A DNA stretch of 64,000 nt from Vitis vinifera (Eukaryota; Streptophyta; Magnoliopsida; Vitales; Vitaceae). The stretch lies in the NCBI RefSeq assembly GCF_030704535.1, contig NC_081813.1, forward strand, positions 3,000,001 to 3,064,000, in the 5' to 3' direction. Each line of letters opens with the position of its first letter. The first letter of the stretch is position 1. Of this stretch, positions 56,640 to 64,000 are shown one piece after another. The notes beneath the pieces were generated by a model that saw only the letters and a program-made list of their open reading frames with translations, was not told the DNA's origin and made no database searches. A program made the translations under genes and the position numbers.

Positions 56640-57418
56640 CATATATGTAAATATTAGCGATATATCGGTAATCACAGATATCTTGGTGATACAAGCAAAA
56701 TATCGACCTTAAATGGGAAAAAATCGCTAAAATTTTAGAGATATATTGGATATAAGTGAAAAATATTTTGAAAAATTAAATTATTATAAATAAGTTAATT
56801 TTAATTATCTTATAATTTATTTTGTATACTAATTAAATATAAAACAAATATAAAATCATAAATAAAATTATCAATATTTTTAAATAAAAATCATAAATAT
56901 ATTTAAATAACATAATTAGTACATTTGCAATAATTTGGTTTTTAATTTATAATTTTATTTTATTTTGATATTCAAGTGTAATAATGGTATATTGAGAAAA
57001 AATTAACCCAATACATTTTTAAATTAGTATAACATTGAATTTAAATTAGTACATTTTATAATTAATTAATATATTTTCAATTGAGGTAAGTAAATTAACT
57101 TAACATAATAATATATTTAAATCACATAATGAATATATCTACACTTACAAAATTCACATTTCTTATCGGCAAAAACTATATAATTAAATTTAATATCGCA
57201 AATCATATCATACATATATTAATTTATTCAACAAAACAACTTTAAAATGTCTATTATACTTCTAATTTTATTTTTAAGAGTTTTCTCTTACATTTTCATA
57301 AGTTTTGATGAATTCTTGATTTATCGATATTTTGTGTCAAAATATCTGCCTATATATTCGATATATCTATAAAATTCAAGTATCTATATATCCGTAATTA
57401 CCGATATTTTCATCTTTG
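56640..57418 (+). mobile_element. hAT-type non-autonomous transposon (copy B)
   Basis: About 780 bases. The right end 'ccgatattttcatctttg' and the left 'gcgatatatcggtaatcac' match copy A in the same direction, and the inner 'aactttaaaatgtctattat' and 'acttctaatt' words are shared. The tRNA-like module and GC-rich middle of copy A are absent. Target duplication not recognisable, so older or truncated at one end. Confidence 0.75.
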
Positions 57419-58004
57419 TGTATAATTATGTTTTAAAACTATCTAAGAGAAAAATGAGTAAAACTAATTCAAAACAACTAGATGATGAATTTTTTAAAAA
57501 TATTTTAGTTTTTGTTTTTAAGAACCATAGTCTGATTTCTCTTTTTCAATTGTCAAATATCTTTTCTTGTTTAACATTTTTATTCCATCTTGGTTGAGGA
57601 ATTTATGGAAATTCAGAATATTACATTGTAAAGGAATTTTAAATTAAGGATTTAGAAAGGAAATTTTTTTCAAATAATAAAATTAATTTGAAAATGAATT
57701 TTAAAAAGGAAAACGTTTTCAAATCTTTCAAGAAATTTAGAAAAAAAAAAAATTAATTAAAAATTTTGAAAGAAAAATCTTTTCAATTTAAGTAAAATGT
57801 TTTTAATAAAAGTGCTGAACAAATTTCTAAAAATTAAAATTTATTTTTTAAAAAATAAAATCATTTATAGGAATACCAACTCATGAAATTTGAAATCTAT
57901 AATGACTAAATATATTTATACTAAATTTCATCGGGTCTCAATGAAATTAATCTTAAAAATAACCGAAACCTTATTCACCCCCATTAACTATTTCATAAGT
58001 AAAA
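57419..58004. other. AT-rich spacer
   Basis: No gene or repeat recognised. Confidence 0.5.
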
Positions 58005-58012
58005 TCCACAAA

Positions 58013-58456
58013 TAGGGATGGCAATAGGGCAAGTTTTTTTCTGGTACCCGCCCCGCCCTGCCTCTACCCTAATGAGACGTGATTTAATTTTAATAAACGG
58101 GTTTGGGACAAGTATGAGATTTTTTTTAAAACCCGAGGCGGGTTCGGGTATTGCCCCATTCCGCTCCACCCCGATTATATATAAAATTAATTTAAATTTA
58201 AATTTTAAAATTAATTTAATTTAAAATTTTATTTTATTATTTTTAATATATAGATAATAATAAAAAATTTAATAAAATAAGTTATAAAAAATATAAAATT
58301 TTATTATTTATAAAATATATTTATTTTAATGTAATTAAAAATTTTAAAAGTAATTTAAAAAAAGTTAAACGGGACAAGGATGGAATTGTTTTTAATAAAC
58401 GGGGCGGGATTGGGATGGGTGCGACCCGTTCCAAACCCGCCCCGTTGCCATTACTA
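58013..58456. mobile_element. 444-bp hAT-type MITE with perfect 8-bp target duplication
   Basis: Ends TAGGGATGGCAA (left) and TAGTAATGGCAA (right, read back), each followed by a GC-rich arm of 'acccg' or 'cggggcggg' words. The AT-rich middle has no coding potential. TCCACAAA flanks both sides (58005-58012 and 58457-58464). This is a different family from copies A-C. Confidence 0.88.
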
Positions 58457-58961
58457 TCCACAAACTTTGAAACAAGTTTAAACCAAATGAACCTACGCAT
58501 AAAACATATAAATATTACATAACCATCAATAGAACAAAGAAACACACTTCCCCCTCAAAAAGTTGGGATTTGTTTGTGCCCTTTGGATGTCTTAGTGTCT
58601 TACAAAAGCCCTCGAAAGTGGGCATCGTCCTGTTTCTTAGAAGAAGAAGATTCCAATTTCTTAGGCCAACCAACCACGTAGTGTTGGAAAATATCAGAGT
58701 CAAAGCTTACTTTTTGGGATCCCCATCTCTCTCATTCTCTATTTTGCCCTTCTCTTTTAACTCCCAAAATTTCCACTTTGGTTTGACTGATGTCTATATT
58801 AGTCTTTATCCATTAATTATTCTTTCATAGTTTATGATTATATTGCTTCAATAACTAAACTTCTTATCTCTCAAATAAAGTTGACTTTCATTCATCACAA
58901 ATTTGACCCTTCACAATTAGGAAAAGAAAAATAAGGTCAGAATTGTAAATAAGGGAAAATA

Positions 58962-58967
58962 CACGTG
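58962..58967. promoter_or_regulatory. G-box in the hexokinase promoter
   Basis: CACGTG within 'acacgtggca', about 215 bases before the hexokinase ATG. A plausible ABA- or light-responsive site. No clear TATA box was fixed. Confidence 0.4.
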
Positions 58968-59181
58968 GCATCCGCATGTAGCGAGTACCCAAAGAAACAG
59001 TGGCCGAGAAAATTTCCCTCCATGGAACAGCCTTCCTTCTAGTGTTGGGCTCACTTTTTTCTTTCGTATCATCCGACGTAATTTTCTCGTCCTAGGAAAT
59101 TTTCCCAAGAGAGGGGTTTCGAGTTTTTGTTTTCTCTGTTTTTTCTTTTTCTCTTTGGACGTCTTTTGTAGATTTGAGGTC

Positions 59182-64000
<4,819 letters not shown>

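Overview
This is plant nuclear DNA: AT-rich intergenic sequence, spliced genes with GT-AG introns, CT-rich leaders, many small DNA-transposon relics and plant-specific gene families. The families and intergenic repeats look most like a woody eudicot, and I think grapevine (Vitis), but that is a judgement from reading, not a search result.

Layout. (1) 1-17 kb is a disease-resistance (NLR) cluster: an intact RPS5-type CC-NB-ARC-LRR gene (1034-3691), a short NLR fragment in scrambled repeats (5072-5416), and a second, very similar NLR (14017-16350) whose C-terminus is shifted out of frame. Between the two NLRs lies a 12-exon LETM1-like protein gene (8637-12305) that carries nonsense codons and a shifted stretch. 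(2) 17-25 kb is gene-poor: an AT-rich direct and inverted repeat block, a 931-bp hAT-type non-autonomous transposon with a perfect 8-bp target duplication and an internal tRNA-like module, and a 217-bp tandem duplication. (3) 25.5-31.5 kb holds an OXS3-like stress gene (+), a two-membrane-segment protein with short acidic repeats (-), and two identical tRNA-Ile(AAU) genes with a third, collapsed copy. (4) 35.6-37.6 kb is an IQD calmodulin-binding scaffold gene (-). (5) 38.9-46 kb is a repeat-rich gap with LTR-retroelement fossils, a small MITE and a GC-rich patch with two G-boxes. (6) 46.75-54.12 kb is a complete 12-exon nuclear poly(A) polymerase gene whose last intron appears to be GC-AG. 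(7) 55-58.5 kb contains three more small transposons. (8) 59.18 kb to the window end holds the first eight exons of a membrane-anchored (type B) hexokinase.

The genes look like ordinary neighbours on a plant chromosome, not a pathway or operon. The linked story is the NLR cluster, where tandem duplication, a deletion frameshift and breakpoint scars can be read directly. I found no convincing new biological system. The most informative observations are the three-copy hAT family with one copy carrying a tRNA-like promoter, the palindromic scar at the NLR fragment, the decayed LETM1-like gene, the GC-AG last intron of the poly(A) polymerase, and the tRNA-Ile duplication series.
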